DNA from: Nannocystis exedens
GTDB lineage: Bacteria > Myxococcota_A > Polyangia > Polyangiales > Polyangiaceae
Assembly: GCA_945865595.1 (NCBI GenBank)
Contig: CAMBEV010000004.1
Coordinates: 1 to 38,808 of the forward strand
Length of the DNA stretch: 38,808 nucleotides
Reading direction: 5' to 3'
Shown here: positions 29,805 through 37,523 of the stretch, in pieces
How positions within the stretch are numbered: the stretch's first letter is position 1
Layout of the letters: every line of letters begins with the position of its first letter
Position numbers and translations under genes: made by a program
The notes under the pieces: model-generated
Databases searched by the model: none
Seen by the model: only the letters and a program-made list of their open reading frames with translations
What the model was told of the DNA's origin: nothing

Positions 29805-29876
29805 TCTCGGGGCAACCTGTCGATTTCGTTCACGGCGACGCTGCCTGCACGACTTGATGGCGCAGACGCGAGTCAT
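29805..29876 (+). pseudogene. Remnant of a second RDD gene with internal deletion
   Basis: 29805-29836 matches 27800-27831 of the intact RDD gene in 29 of 32 bases; the three differences are all synonymous third positions (GQPVDFVHG). At 29836 the match jumps to 27921-27961, so about 89 bases coding the last membrane segment are missing and the frame is broken; in another frame the text continues RRCLHDLMAQTRVI. Weaker similarity (CAGTCGA and flanks, about 29745-29765) may continue upstream. The synonymous differences mean this was once a selected homologue, not a fresh copy. No start codon or full gene remains. Confidence 0.8.
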
Positions 29877-30270
29877 AGGGCTGCCGAGGAGCGCCAAAAA
29901 CGCCTCCTTCAGGCACGCGGGGCAGTTCCCGAACAGGTAATCGCGGAATGCTTGTCCACACGTGATGCGCTGGAGCGCTTGGGGTTTGGCCGGCGCCTAA
30001 GCGAACGCGGCAAAGGGACTGCGTCGCTCAGGATGACAGCTTTGCGATGTGGAACGACGCGCTGCCCCTGCCCAAAGTCGCCGTCCCCTGTGAAAAGCAA
30101 CTTCCAACCCCCCATCCAAAAGGGAACCCCCAACGTAGACGAGCGATCCCACGCAAAGCGTGGGACGCGAGCGGGTAGGTCAAGAAACGTCAATGCGCGA
30201 GAGCGCGTTGCAGCGCCCCGCTCGTAAACCATCTTTACAACTCGCCCCGCGCGAAAGGAAGTTGGGGTGC
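29877..30270. other. Gene-poor stretch with a short perfect hairpin
   Basis: Between the RDD remnant and the hairpin at 30271 I see no credible gene; the ORFs crossing it have no family-like sequence. It contains a perfect 8-bp stem, TCCCACGC-AAA-GCGTGGGA, at 30147-30165, without a T tract. It may be leftover from lost genes. Confidence 0.45.
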
Positions 30271-30305
30271 GCGAGGGGTGAAACCATCCGGTTTCGGCCC
30301 CTCGC
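30271..30305 (-). terminator. Long hairpin downstream of the DUF72 gene
   Basis: GCGAGGGG-T-GAAACC-ATCC-GGTTTC-GG-CCCCTCGC forms a stem of 14 pairs with a small internal asymmetry and a 4-nt loop. It begins about 14 nt after the stop of the minus-strand DUF72 gene. There is no T tract, so termination may need Rho, or the hairpin may protect the 3' end. Confidence 0.6.
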
Positions 30306-30318
30306 ATAAATGGTGGCG

Positions 30319-30975
30319 CTAAGCCTTAACAAGTTTGCGCAGCCGCTTCGCATCCGCAAACATGTCCACGTTCGTAAACACGTACGTTGCCGTTTCGTGT
30401 TTCGCACCCTGCACGAGCCCCGCCAGCCTTTCGATCGCAGGGTCCTCATACCGGCTCTTGTGACCCGCCGGTCCAGGCAAACGGTAGTAGCCAGCCGGGC
30501 CACCCCCAACGCCGTGCGCAAGTGGATCGCGCGCAGCAATAACCCCCGTACCCGCGCTCTCAGCGAGCGCTTGGGCGACATCAGGGTCCCAAAGCGTCGG
30601 AGCTTCCCACACCACCACCTCAAAGCTCGCCTTGGCCTTGGTGAGGAAGTCTTTGACCGCTGCCTTGTTCGCGCGATTATTCACGAACTCGGGCGGGCTC
30701 ACGAAGACTGCCGTGGTCGCCCCGAGGTCTTTTGCGACTTCGGAGAGGGAGGCCAACGCGTTCTCCACGACGGTGCCATCTCGGAAAGATTCTTGACCAA
30801 TTTCGCGCGGACCGAGCACCGAAAACTGAAAACCCGGAGGGGCCTCACGTCGCCATCGTCGGATGGAGCCTGGGCCGGGCATCGACAAGTGCGTCTCCTG
30901 CACCTCGACAAAAAGGAACTCCTTGAAGTAGCGCGTGGCTGGGACGGGAAAGCCCGCACACCCGATGATCACCAT
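30319..30975 (-). CDS. DUF72 (YecE-like) protein
   Basis: 218 residues from the ATG at 30975, which begins MVIIGCAGFPVPATRYF, the characteristic DUF72 opening (I-x-G-C/T-A/S-G-F). The rest is a TIM-barrel-like soluble protein with FLFVEVQETHLSMPGPGSIR, GFQFSVLGPREIGQ and a C-terminal TYVFTNVDMFADAKRL that matches the usual Y-V-Y-F-N-N end of the family. The function of DUF72 is unknown. Another ATG six codons upstream is possible. It is followed by a strong hairpin at 30271-30305. Confidence 0.82.
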   Translation of the reverse strand: MVIIGCAGFPVPATRYFKEFLFVEVQETHLSMPGPGSIRRWRREAPPGFQFSVLGPREIGQESFRDGTVVENALASLSEVAKDLGATTAVFVSPPEFVNNRANKAAVKDFLTKAKASFEVVVWEAPTLWDPDVAQALAESAGTGVIAARDPLAHGVGGGPAGYYRLPGPAGHKSRYEDPAIERLAGLVQGAKHETATYVFTNVDMFADAKRLRKLVKA

Positions 30976-31029
30976 AACGTCGCAGGGTACCACGCATCAT
31001 CGCGAGGGCGCCTGTTTCTGGCGTGGCAG

Positions 31030-31062
31030 AAAAAGCGCGAGAGAACTTTCGTTCTCACGCGC
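31030..31062 (-). terminator. Rho-independent terminator of the Cys-rich gene
   Basis: Read on the minus strand: GCGCGTGAGAAC, loop GAAA, GTTCTCTCGCGC, followed directly by TTTTT. The stem has 11 pairs with one internal mismatch and a GNRA-type loop. It lies about 30 nt after the stop at 31092. This is the clearest intrinsic terminator in the window. Confidence 0.88.
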
Positions 31063-31091
31063 CTCGCGGGTGTTATCCCAGGCCTACCTCG

Positions 31092-31535
31092 TTACTGAGC
31101 AGGGCACTGCGGATCGCACTTTGCCGTCAAGCACGCGATGGTCGCGTTCAACTGGGTCACGCCCTCAGGGCTAACCTGGGTCTTGCACTCATCTTCGCAC
31201 TTCTGGTTGTCAGCGCACCCTGCGATGCACTTGTAGACTTCAGTGCAATCACTCGCTGTGTCGCCAAAGCAAGTGGTCACTTCGGTGCAGCAGCTAGTGC
31301 CCATGCAGGTGTCGCAGTTGTCGTTCGCGTCGTCGAACGACACGTTGTTCAGGCCGCTGCACGAGTTGCCGCCACCGCCGGTATCGCCGCCGCCGCCACC
31401 GCCGCCATCGACGAGGCCGACCGCCGCGTCGCTGTCAACGATCGTCAACTTGCAGCCGGTCTGCGTTGCTGCGGTCGCAACGTAGCCGCACACTGCCAAT
31501 AACGAGCCAACCGTAATCAATGTCGTCTTCTTCAT
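31092..31535 (-). CDS. Cys-rich secreted protein with glycine linker
   Basis: 147 residues from the ATG at 31535, preceded by GAGGGAG. The N-terminus is a signal (MKKTTLITVGSLLAVCGYV...) with a cysteine in TQTGC that may be a lipidation site. A Gly-run linker (VDGGGGGGGDTGGGGNSC) leads to a domain with about 14 cysteines in pairs (CDTCMGTSCC, CFGDTASDC, CIAGCADNQKCEDEC, CLTAKCDPQC), surely disulfide-bonded outside the cytoplasm. Such proteins are common in Myxococcota but have no known role. An intrinsic terminator follows. Confidence 0.75.
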   Translation of the reverse strand: MKKTTLITVGSLLAVCGYVATAATQTGCKLTIVDSDAAVGLVDGGGGGGGDTGGGGNSCSGLNNVSFDDANDNCDTCMGTSCCTEVTTCFGDTASDCTEVYKCIAGCADNQKCEDECKTQVSPEGVTQLNATIACLTAKCDPQCPAQ

Positions 31536-31670
31536 GCGCTCCCTCGTAGTCGTTTGGCAGCCGAGAACGGCTGACCGGTAAGAGGATAGACGGTTGTCTA
31601 TGCCCGTGGGCAACAAAGCCCAGCAGTAAGACGCGCGAAACGCAGCATCCCTTTAGAGGTCGCGGTCGAA

Positions 31671-33227
31671 TTAAGAGCGTCTGCGCACGAATGCTCCCAC
31701 CGCAGCCGACAAAGCCACAAGCCACCAAGGTCCGTCGCCGATCAGGCCGTAGAGCGTGCGGCCCCCCGAGAGCCAGTGCACCGTTGCAAGAAGCGTTTCT
31801 TGCGTCATCGTGCTTGTCTGCGCCACCACACGCCCGACGGGATCAATGATCGCCGACACGCCGCTGTTAGTGCTTCGAATCAGATACTTGCGGTGCTCAA
31901 TTGCGCGAAATTTCGCAAGCGCAAGGTGCTCCCATGGCTCGGTGGAATCGCCAAACCAGGCGTCGTTCGTGATGTTCACGAGCATCTCAGGGTCTGCGTG
32001 GTTCACGGCCGCGCGCGTGAACGAAGGGATGATGTCCTCGTAGCAAATCAGCGTGGTCACCCGATGCTCGACACCCCCTTGGATGATGCGAAGCGGCTCG
32101 AGGGTTTTGCCCTGGGTGAACTGGCCGCTGTTAGGCGACCATTTGTAGAGAATCGGAAATGTTTCTCCGAGTGGCAGATATTCGCCGAACATCAAGAGGT
32201 ACGTCTTATCGAAGCGCCCCGTGACGTTGGCCTTGTCGTCAACGGAGAGCGCCGTATTGTAATAAACTCGGTGACGAATTGGGTCTTCTCGATAGAGGAC
32301 AGCGCCCACGATCGCAGGCAGCTTGATCTCAGCGAGTGTGCGGCTCATCGCCACCGCGGTGTTTTTTTCGTGCACCGGGTACATCGCGGAGGTCTCGCTC
32401 CACACAATCATCTCGGCGCCGCGATCGCGAAGGGAGGCCGTCGCCTGCATGTGGCGCTTCATGCCCTCGGCAAACTGCGCACGCTTCTCGGTGAGCCCCA
32501 TGTTGGCTTGCACGGTGCCTACGCGCACCGCAGGAGCAGAGGCCACACGAGCATCGACACTGCGAATGCGAAACGCGCCGAAGAGCAACGTCAGTGCAAG
32601 ACCTGCAAGTGGAATGGCAACGCGCACGCGCACCAGCGGCCTTTTCTCGAAGCGCGCAAGCGTGACTTCCACAAGCGCAAGGTTGCTCGCGAGCAGACCC
32701 AGGCCAACGAGAATGGGACCGCCCAACTCGGCGGTTTGGGTGAAGGCGGGAATCGTGTGAATCGAGCCCGCGAAGTACCACGGAAAGAGCAGGGGATAGG
32801 TAAGTTCGCTTGTTACAAATGCCGCGGCAAACGACAAAAAGAGCGGCCAACCGCGCGACGTCGTCCGCGAAAATAACCACCCTAGCAGCGCCCAGCGACC
32901 CGCCTGATACGTGCACACTACAAGCGTAAAAAATGCGCACGCAATGAACGGAAAGCCGCTGAACGTGAGCAACATGTTCTGCAGCCAATAGAAGCCGCCG
33001 ACGCCCATGATGACGCCGGCGAGCAGCCCAAGCCAGGTCGCGCGTCTTGCAGGTTGCCTGTAGAGCGCAAGGAAAGTCGGCACGTAGCAAATGAACGCCA
33101 GTGGCCAGATGTCGATGCCCGCAAACGAAAGACAGTAGAGCGTCCCACCGAGCGCCGCGAGCCCTGCGGCGGGCCTGGCAGGCAGTGGAAACATCGCGGG
33201 CGTCGCCTGAGCTTGTAGGTCAGTCAT
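31671..33227 (-). CDS. lnt: Apolipoprotein N-acyltransferase
   Basis: 518 residues. Lnt adds the third acyl chain to lipoproteins in the inner membrane, a step needed for export to the outer membrane. About seven N-terminal membrane helices are followed by a carbon-nitrogen-hydrolase domain from about 235. The catalytic triad is visible: Glu278 in VWSETS, Lys341 in RFDKTYLLMFGEYLP and Cys395 in LICYEDI. The late motif LVNITNDAWFGDSTEPWEH, typical of Lnt, is present. It is the last gene of the tight operon fkbp-receiver-lnt (5 nt from the receiver stop). It fits the many lipoproteins in this window. Confidence 0.95.
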   Translation of the reverse strand: MTDLQAQATPAMFPLPARPAAGLAALGGTLYCLSFAGIDIWPLAFICYVPTFLALYRQPARRATWLGLLAGVIMGVGGFYWLQNMLLTFSGFPFIACAFFTLVVCTYQAGRWALLGWLFSRTTSRGWPLFLSFAAAFVTSELTYPLLFPWYFAGSIHTIPAFTQTAELGGPILVGLGLLASNLALVEVTLARFEKRPLVRVRVAIPLAGLALTLLFGAFRIRSVDARVASAPAVRVGTVQANMGLTEKRAQFAEGMKRHMQATASLRDRGAEMIVWSETSAMYPVHEKNTAVAMSRTLAEIKLPAIVGAVLYREDPIRHRVYYNTALSVDDKANVTGRFDKTYLLMFGEYLPLGETFPILYKWSPNSGQFTQGKTLEPLRIIQGGVEHRVTTLICYEDIIPSFTRAAVNHADPEMLVNITNDAWFGDSTEPWEHLALAKFRAIEHRKYLIRSTNSGVSAIIDPVGRVVAQTSTMTQETLLATVHWLSGGRTLYGLIGDGPWWLVALSAAVGAFVRRRS

Positions 33228-33232
33228 CTTGA

Positions 33233-33604
33233 CTACTTGAGGATCTGTTTTACGCGGTCGACGAGATTCGACAGCACCAGGGGTTTTTCGAGGTAGTGCT
33301 TTGCACCGGCCTGAATGCCGCGAATCACCGCGCTCGGGCCGGTCACCTCTGAGATAAGGATCAAGGGAGTCCTCGAAAGACGTGGGTCTTGCTTCATCAT
33401 CCGCGCGAGTGTGAGTCCATCGACATAGGGCAGCATCACATCCGCGATGACCAGGTCGGGCGGTAGTCCACGTGACAAGAGCTCGGTCGCAATGAGTCCG
33501 TCGGCGACCGCCGTGACCTCGTAACTCACCTCGAGCGCTTTCGTGATCAGGTTGCGCTCGCTTGCGTCGCCGTCAACGACGAGCACGCGCTTTCTGTCAG
33601 CCAT
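33233..33604 (-). CDS. Stand-alone response-regulator receiver protein
   Basis: 123 residues, a CheY-like single domain with no output domain. The phospho-acceptor is Asp55 (IADVMLPYVDG), the switch Ser is Ser85 (LILISE) and the invariant Lys is Lys107 (YLEKPL). In the acidic pocket the usual VVDDD is VVDGD: one of the two metal-binding acids is Gly12. It lies 6 nt after the fkbp stop and 5 nt before lnt. The divergent sensor kinase at 34188 is an obvious candidate partner. An effect on Mg2+ affinity or phosphorylation is inference. Confidence 0.9.
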   Translation of the reverse strand: MADRKRVLVVDGDASERNLITKALEVSYEVTAVADGLIATELLSRGLPPDLVIADVMLPYVDGLTLARMMKQDPRLSRTPLILISEVTGPSAVIRGIQAGAKHYLEKPLVLSNLVDRVKQILK

Positions 33605-33610
33605 GTGACC

Positions 33611-34147
33611 TCAGTGAGTCGGAGGTTTGGCTGGCGCGTTGCCAGGCTTGACGCCGATCAGCTCGACGTCGAAGAGCAACGTCGAATTCGGCGGGATCTT
33701 GCCCATGTTGCGGGAGCCATACCCAAGGTTTGGGGGAATGGTGAGCTTGCGTTTTCCGCCGACTTTCATGCCCGCGACGCCCTCGTCCCAACCCTTGATG
33801 ACGCGACCGCCGCCGAGTGGAAACTTGAACGTCTCTTTGCGATCGCGCGAGCTATCGAACTTCGTGCCGTCGGTGAGGGTGCCGGTGTAGTGCACCTCGA
33901 CTTCGTCACCCGCCTTAGCGACCGCGCCCTTGCCGACGACTTCGTCTTTCACTACGAGCTTGGCGTTCGGGTCGGCCTCGGCAGGTGGAGGCGCTGAAAC
34001 CGTGGGCTTTGGAGCCGCGACAGAGGGAAGCGAAGAAACCGCGGCACTCGCGCTCGCGATGGGCAGGTCAGCGACCGGTTCGGTGAGCTTGGAGCAACCG
34101 GCGCAAAGGAGAGCCAGAGGGGCAGCAAGAGCGACAATGCGTTTCAT
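33611..34147 (-). CDS. FKBP-type peptidyl-prolyl isomerase lipoprotein
   Basis: 178 residues from the ATG at 34147, which starts a lipoprotein signal ([18 protein letters not shown], Cys18); the 26-codon upstream extension overlaps the divergent kinase start. A Ser/Ala/Pro linker leads to an FKBP domain from about 70: [50 protein letters not shown] and [11 protein letters not shown]. The active-site residues (Tyr, Phe, Asp, Val-Ile, Trp, Tyr) are all present. It should assist folding in the periplasm or at the outer membrane. First gene of the operon with the receiver and lnt. Confidence 0.93.
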   Translation of the reverse strand: MKRIVALAAPLALLCAGCSKLTEPVADLPIASASAAVSSLPSVAAPKPTVSAPPPAEADPNAKLVVKDEVVGKGAVAKAGDEVEVHYTGTLTDGTKFDSSRDRKETFKFPLGGGRVIKGWDEGVAGMKVGGKRKLTIPPNLGYGSRNMGKIPPNSTLLFDVELIGVKPGNAPAKPPTH

Positions 34148-34187
34148 GCGCGCGAAGTTAGCGAGATTCCGTTGTAATGAGAAGTGA

Positions 34188-35393
34188 ATGGCGCGTGTTC
34201 TGCACATCGAGGACGACCCTCGCAATCGTTTGCTGGTCAGAAAGCTCCTTGCCGCTGACGGTCACGAGGTCATCGATGCCGAAGACGGCCTTGAAGGGGT
34301 AAGGCTCGCCCAGAGCACCATGCCTGATCTGATTCTCGTCGACATGAATATTCCGGGACTTGACGGTTACGAAGTCGCCCTGCGTCTTCGCGGGGAGCAC
34401 CAGCTTGACCGCGTCCCGATCATTGCCATCACGGCGGAAGGCGATCGCGAGACAAGTCTCGTCGTGGGGTGCGACGGGTTCATTCAAAAGCCGATCGACG
34501 CTAGTCAATTTTGTGAACGAGTCGCCGGCTATCTTGCGGGGCGCAGAGAGCTTCCGGCGGAGCTCTCATCGAACCATCGGCTGCGCGCACAGAGCGGCCG
34601 CATCGTCGTGCACCTTGAAGAGAAAGTGGCTGAGCTATCCGCGGCCAATGCGCGTTTGCGTGAAATGGAGCGATTGCGACGCGAATTCTACCGCAATATT
34701 TCGCATGAACTTGCCACCCCCATGACGCCGATCGTCGGATACATCCGCATGCTGATCGACGAAGAGCTCGGGAGCATCGCGCCCGCTCAATCAAAAGCGC
34801 TGCGGGCGATGGATGATTGCGTGCAGCGCCTTCGCAGCACACTCGACAACTTGGTTGACGTTACAGCGCTCGAGATGGGGAAGATCAAGTTCTTCTACCG
34901 CAGTTACGACTTCGCCAAGCTGGTCCAGGCTGCACTGAACAGCACGGAGTCCCTGCGTGAAGGCCATAAGCAAGTGGTCGTCGCGGCGATCCCCTCCGAC
35001 CCCATGCTTGCGTACGGAGATAGCGACAAGCTGATCCGTGCGGTCGGGCATGTACTCGACAACGCGTCGAAATTTACAGCAGACAACGGTGCGATCGGCG
35101 TCGCTGTCTATGTGCATGCTGATGGCTACGAGTTGGTGGTCGCCGACGACGGCCCGGGTATTCGAGAGGGCTATGAAGAGCGGGTGTTCGACCCGTTCTT
35201 CCAGGTCGACGGCTCACCCACGCGGACCCAAGGAGGGGTCGGCCTCGGGCTTGCCATTGCGAGAGGGGTGGCCCGGGGCCTTGGCGGCGACATTTCGCTC
35301 ACCCGTGGCGCGGTGATCGATGGTCGCACCTTTAGTGGAGCGCGGGTGTCGCTACGCGTGGCAAAGAATGCGCATCAAGTCGTGCAGTCATAA
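34188..35393 (+). CDS. Receiver-first sensor histidine kinase
   Basis: 401 residues with no membrane segment, so a cytoplasmic kinase. Order: receiver domain 1-120 (Glu8/Asp9 pocket, Asp52 in LVDMNIPG, Thr82, Lys101), a short coiled coil about 135-167, HisKA with H-box His173 in [19 protein letters not shown], and HATPase with VLDNASKF (N box), ADDGPGI (G1), FDPFFQVD (F box) and [14 protein letters not shown] (G2). This REC-HisKA-HATPase order is frequent in myxobacteria; phosphorylation of the receiver likely controls kinase output. It diverges from the fkbp-receiver-lnt operon with 40 nt between starts, and the cysteine desulfurase begins 3 nt after its stop. Confidence 0.94.
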   Translation: MARVLHIEDDPRNRLLVRKLLAADGHEVIDAEDGLEGVRLAQSTMPDLILVDMNIPGLDGYEVALRLRGEHQLDRVPIIAITAEGDRETSLVVGCDGFIQKPIDASQFCERVAGYLAGRRELPAELSSNHRLRAQSGRIVVHLEEKVAELSAANARLREMERLRREFYRNISHELATPMTPIVGYIRMLIDEELGSIAPAQSKALRAMDDCVQRLRSTLDNLVDVTALEMGKIKFFYRSYDFAKLVQAALNSTESLREGHKQVVVAAIPSDPMLAYGDSDKLIRAVGHVLDNASKFTADNGAIGVAVYVHADGYELVVADDGPGIREGYEERVFDPFFQVDGSPTRTQGGVGLGLAIARGVARGLGGDISLTRGAVIDGRTFSGARVSLRVAKNAHQVVQS

Positions 35394-35396
35394 GCG

Positions 35397-36512
35397 ATGA
35401 TCTACCTCGACTGGAACGCAACAACGAAGCCCCTGCCCGAAGTGGTCGCCGCCATGGCGCAGGCTGCTGGCGAAGCGTGGGCCAACCCCTCGAGCGTGCA
35501 TGGTCTCGGTCGCAGGGCGGCATCGTGCGTCGAGCATGCGCGCGCGCTCGTGGCGGGACTCTTCGCGGCCGATTCGCGTGACGTCGTGCTCACCTCGGGA
35601 GGCACTGAAGCGAACAACCTCGCCATCCGTTCGGCGTTCGCACAAGGTAAAGGCACTTTACTGACGAGCCGACTCGAACACCCGAGCGTGACGCGCGTGG
35701 CAGAAGCGCTTGAGCGCGAAGGCACCGCGAGGGTTCGTTGGCTCGAGGTCCACGAGGACGGCACGTTGAATGTCGACGATGTGGCGCTCGCGTTTACCGA
35801 AGCGAACGACGTACGGCTTGTAACCGTACAAGCCGTGAACCACGAGACCGGCGTGATTCAGCCGGTCGAAGCGGTTGCAGCGATGGCCCACGCGAAGGGC
35901 GCGCTCGTGCACGTTGACGCGGTGCAAGCCGTCAGTAAAGTTGACATTCTGCCATGCTCCGCGGACACAATTGCCATCGCAGCCCATAAATTTCGAGGTC
36001 CGAAGGGCGTCGGCGCGCTCGTGCACCGGCCAGGTGTGCGCCTCGTCGCCATCATGGGCGGCGGTAGCCAAGAGCGCGGCATTCGCCCTGGGACTGTGGA
36101 TCCGGTCGCGGCGGCAGGCATGGCGGCGGCGATCGCATGGGTGCGAACGTCGGGCCGTGCGGACTATGCGGCGATCGAAGTGGAACGTGACGCCCTTGAG
36201 GCAGCGTTGCTCGCAATGGCGGAAGGCGCATTGCGAAACGGGACGGCGGCGCGAGCGCCACACGTCAGCAATCTTTACTTTCCGCGCGCGGTCGGGCCCG
36301 AGCTCGTTGCGGCGCTCGACCTTGAGGGCGTGTGCGTCTCGAGCGGCAGTGCGTGCAGTGCGGGAACCAGCGAGCCTTCGCCCGTGCTCACCGCGATGGT
36401 GGGCGCGACGCGTGCCATGGCGAGCGTGCGTATTTCGTTGGGTGAGGTGTTCACGACTGAAACACGCGAGCAGGTGACGAGCGCGTTCGTGCGTGTGCTG
36501 GCGAGGTTGTAA
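35397..36512 (+). CDS. Cysteine desulfurase (NifS/IscS family)
   Basis: 371 residues, a PLP enzyme that takes sulfur from cysteine for Fe-S clusters or tRNA thiolation. Landmarks: IYLDWNATTKP at the start, SGGTEANNLA for phosphate binding, His95 stacking on PLP, HVDAVQA with Asp174 and Gln177, PLP-Lys198 in AAHKFRGPKG, and the catalytic Cys320 in SSGSACSAGTSEPSPVL. The Cys-loop has the group I (NifS/IscS) form. It starts 3 nt after the kinase gene, without an IscU-type scaffold in the window, so its sulfur acceptor is unknown. Confidence 0.93.
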   Translation: MIYLDWNATTKPLPEVVAAMAQAAGEAWANPSSVHGLGRRAASCVEHARALVAGLFAADSRDVVLTSGGTEANNLAIRSAFAQGKGTLLTSRLEHPSVTRVAEALEREGTARVRWLEVHEDGTLNVDDVALAFTEANDVRLVTVQAVNHETGVIQPVEAVAAMAHAKGALVHVDAVQAVSKVDILPCSADTIAIAAHKFRGPKGVGALVHRPGVRLVAIMGGGSQERGIRPGTVDPVAAAGMAAAIAWVRTSGRADYAAIEVERDALEAALLAMAEGALRNGTAARAPHVSNLYFPRAVGPELVAALDLEGVCVSSGSACSAGTSEPSPVLTAMVGATRAMASVRISLGEVFTTETREQVTSAFVRVLARL

Positions 36513-36517
36513 TCGAC

Positions 36518-36538
36518 ATGGTATGGATAATGGTATGG
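36518..36538 (+). promoter_or_regulatory. Direct repeats at the antitoxin start
   Basis: ATGGTATGG occurs twice, at 36518-36526 and 36530-36538, 12 nt apart, and the second copy covers the likely start codon at 36535. This is a plausible binding site for the small DNA-binding antitoxin encoded here, placed where binding would block the gene's own expression. Confidence 0.45.
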
Positions 36539-36807
36539 CAACGAAGAAAATCACGGTCACCATCGACGCCGAGCAATTGCGCGCGATCCGAGCGATCGTC
36601 GATGAGCGTCACGCGAAGAGTGTGTCGGCCTTCGTACAACATGCCATTGCAATATCGTTGAGCGACGTTGCGGGGTGGGGAGCCCTCCTCACGGGTGCGC
36701 TCAAAGAATCAGGAGGCCCGATGACAAAAGCCGAGCGCGCATGGGCTGATGGCGTTCTGGCTGAGCGTGGCGATCCCGCGCAGGCAAAGCGACGAAGGGC
36801 AGCGTGA
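36535..36807 (+). CDS. Antitoxin of a PIN-toxin module (ribbon-helix-helix type)
   Basis: 90 residues from the ATG at 36535; the in-frame ATG at 36523 is the alternative and no Shine-Dalgarno helps. MATKKITVTIDAEQLRAIRAIVDERHAKSVS is split at the turn by VDERHAKSVSAFVQHAI, giving the strand-helix-helix form of CopG/VapB proteins. The C-terminal half (KESGGPMTKAERAWADGVL) is the toxin-binding tail. Its stop overlaps the GTG of the PIN toxin by GTGA. It starts 22 nt after the desulfurase stop. Confidence 0.78.
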   Translation: MATKKITVTIDAEQLRAIRAIVDERHAKSVSAFVQHAIAISLSDVAGWGALLTGALKESGGPMTKAERAWADGVLAERGDPAQAKRRRAA

Positions 36808-37181
36808 GCGGCCTCACCCTCGATGCTGGGGCTCTTATCGCGCTTGACCGAGATGATCGTCGCGTTCTCGTGCTGCTCGCTCGCGCGAAAGAAGTGGGCG
36901 CGCGCGTCACAATCCCCGCGACGGCGCTTGCTCAATCGATTCGGCGCCCGCAAACGCAAGCGCGCCTCGCGAGGCTTGTTCGTCAACCCACGACGGATCT
37001 CGCGTCACTTGATGGTCCCGACGCCACCCGCGTAGGCCTGCTCCTGGCCGCTACGCGCACGAAAGATATTGCCGATGCGCACGTCGTCATTTGCGCACGC
37101 AGAGCGCGACAGACCATTGTGACGAGCGACCCGGATGACCTGCGCCGACTCGATCCTGACGCCTCGCTCGTGGTGCTGTAG
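36804..37181 (+). CDS. PIN-domain toxin (VapC-like)
   Basis: 125 residues from a GTG coupled to the antitoxin stop. The fold markers are TLDAGALIALDRDDRRV (first Asp), VTIPATALAQSIRRP, DIADAHVVICARR (Asp) and TIVTSDPDDLRRL (Asp). At the second acidic position most VapC proteins have Glu; here the helix reads ALAQSIR, as in a known-looking PIN subgroup with Gln there. It is probably an RNA-cutting toxin held by the upstream antitoxin. A second PIN module follows only 81 nt later. Confidence 0.85.
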   Translation: MSGLTLDAGALIALDRDDRRVLVLLARAKEVGARVTIPATALAQSIRRPQTQARLARLVRQPTTDLASLDGPDATRVGLLLAATRTKDIADAHVVICARRARQTIVTSDPDDLRRLDPDASLVVL

Positions 37182-37235
37182 GGGACCGTGGTTGCTCGAA
37201 GACGGACGGCCGAGGTCGACACTAAGGGCATTAGC

Positions 37236-37248
37236 GACTATTCTAGTC
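37236..37248. promoter_or_regulatory. Palindromic operator upstream of the Phd-type antitoxin
   Basis: GACTA-TTC-TAGTC is a perfect 5+5 inverted repeat 14 nt before the start codon. The half-site recurs as TAGTCAT (37244-37250) facing ATGACTA (37263-37269) across the Shine-Dalgarno AGGAGA (37251-37256). Binding here would block both promoter and ribosome site. Confidence 0.65.
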
Positions 37249-37262
37249 ATAGGAGACTATCA

Positions 37263-37523
37263 ATGACTACCCGTCTGAGCCTGTCGGAGGCAAAGAGCCA
37301 CCTCTCGGAGGTCGTTCGCGATGTGCGGACCCAGGGGCAAGAGACGATCATCACCGTCGACGGGGAGCCGGCGGTGCGGGTGGTTCCGATCGCAGGCGTC
37401 CCTCGCGTGTTGACGGACGCCGAAGTCGTCACAGTCAGGGTGCTGCTCGGCAGCATCGAGCGGATGGATCGATCAAAAACGAAGTTTGACGCGGTCGCAC
37501 TGGTGAGGGAGGGGCGGCGGTGA
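37263..37523 (+). CDS. Phd/YefM-type antitoxin
   Basis: 86 residues from the ATG at 37263, preceded by AGGAGA. The opening RLSLSEAKSHLSEVVRDVR, then GQETIITVDGEPAVRVVPI, is the classic Phd/YefM fold: helix, then a strand with V-D/N-G-x-P-A-V. The C-terminal tail binds toxin. The stop overlaps the GTG of the PIN toxin (GTGA). A palindrome immediately upstream fits autoregulation by antitoxin-toxin complexes. Confidence 0.9.
   Translation: MTTRLSLSEAKSHLSEVVRDVRTQGQETIITVDGEPAVRVVPIAGVPRVLTDAEVVTVRVLLGSIERMDRSKTKFDAVALVREGRR

Noticed and set aside
27921-29876. Direct repeats flanking hipBA as phage-type attachment sites
   Set aside because: There is no integrase or tRNA gene, and the matching continues upstream with synonymous differences and a deletion, so a decayed homologous gene explains it better.
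28330-29940. 536-codon open frame on the plus strand
   Set aside because: It runs antisense through hipA and hipB, whose kinase and helix-turn-helix motifs are clear; only its last part touches the RDD remnant, which is described separately.
30147-30165. Perfect hairpin TCCCACGC-AAA-GCGTGGGA as a terminator
   Set aside because: It is not next to the end of any gene and has no T tract; listed only as part of the gene-poor stretch.
31776-32876. 366-codon open frame on the plus strand
   Set aside because: Antisense to lnt, which has an intact Glu-Lys-Cys triad and membrane helices; the frame is Arg/His-rich, typical of a GC-rich shadow.
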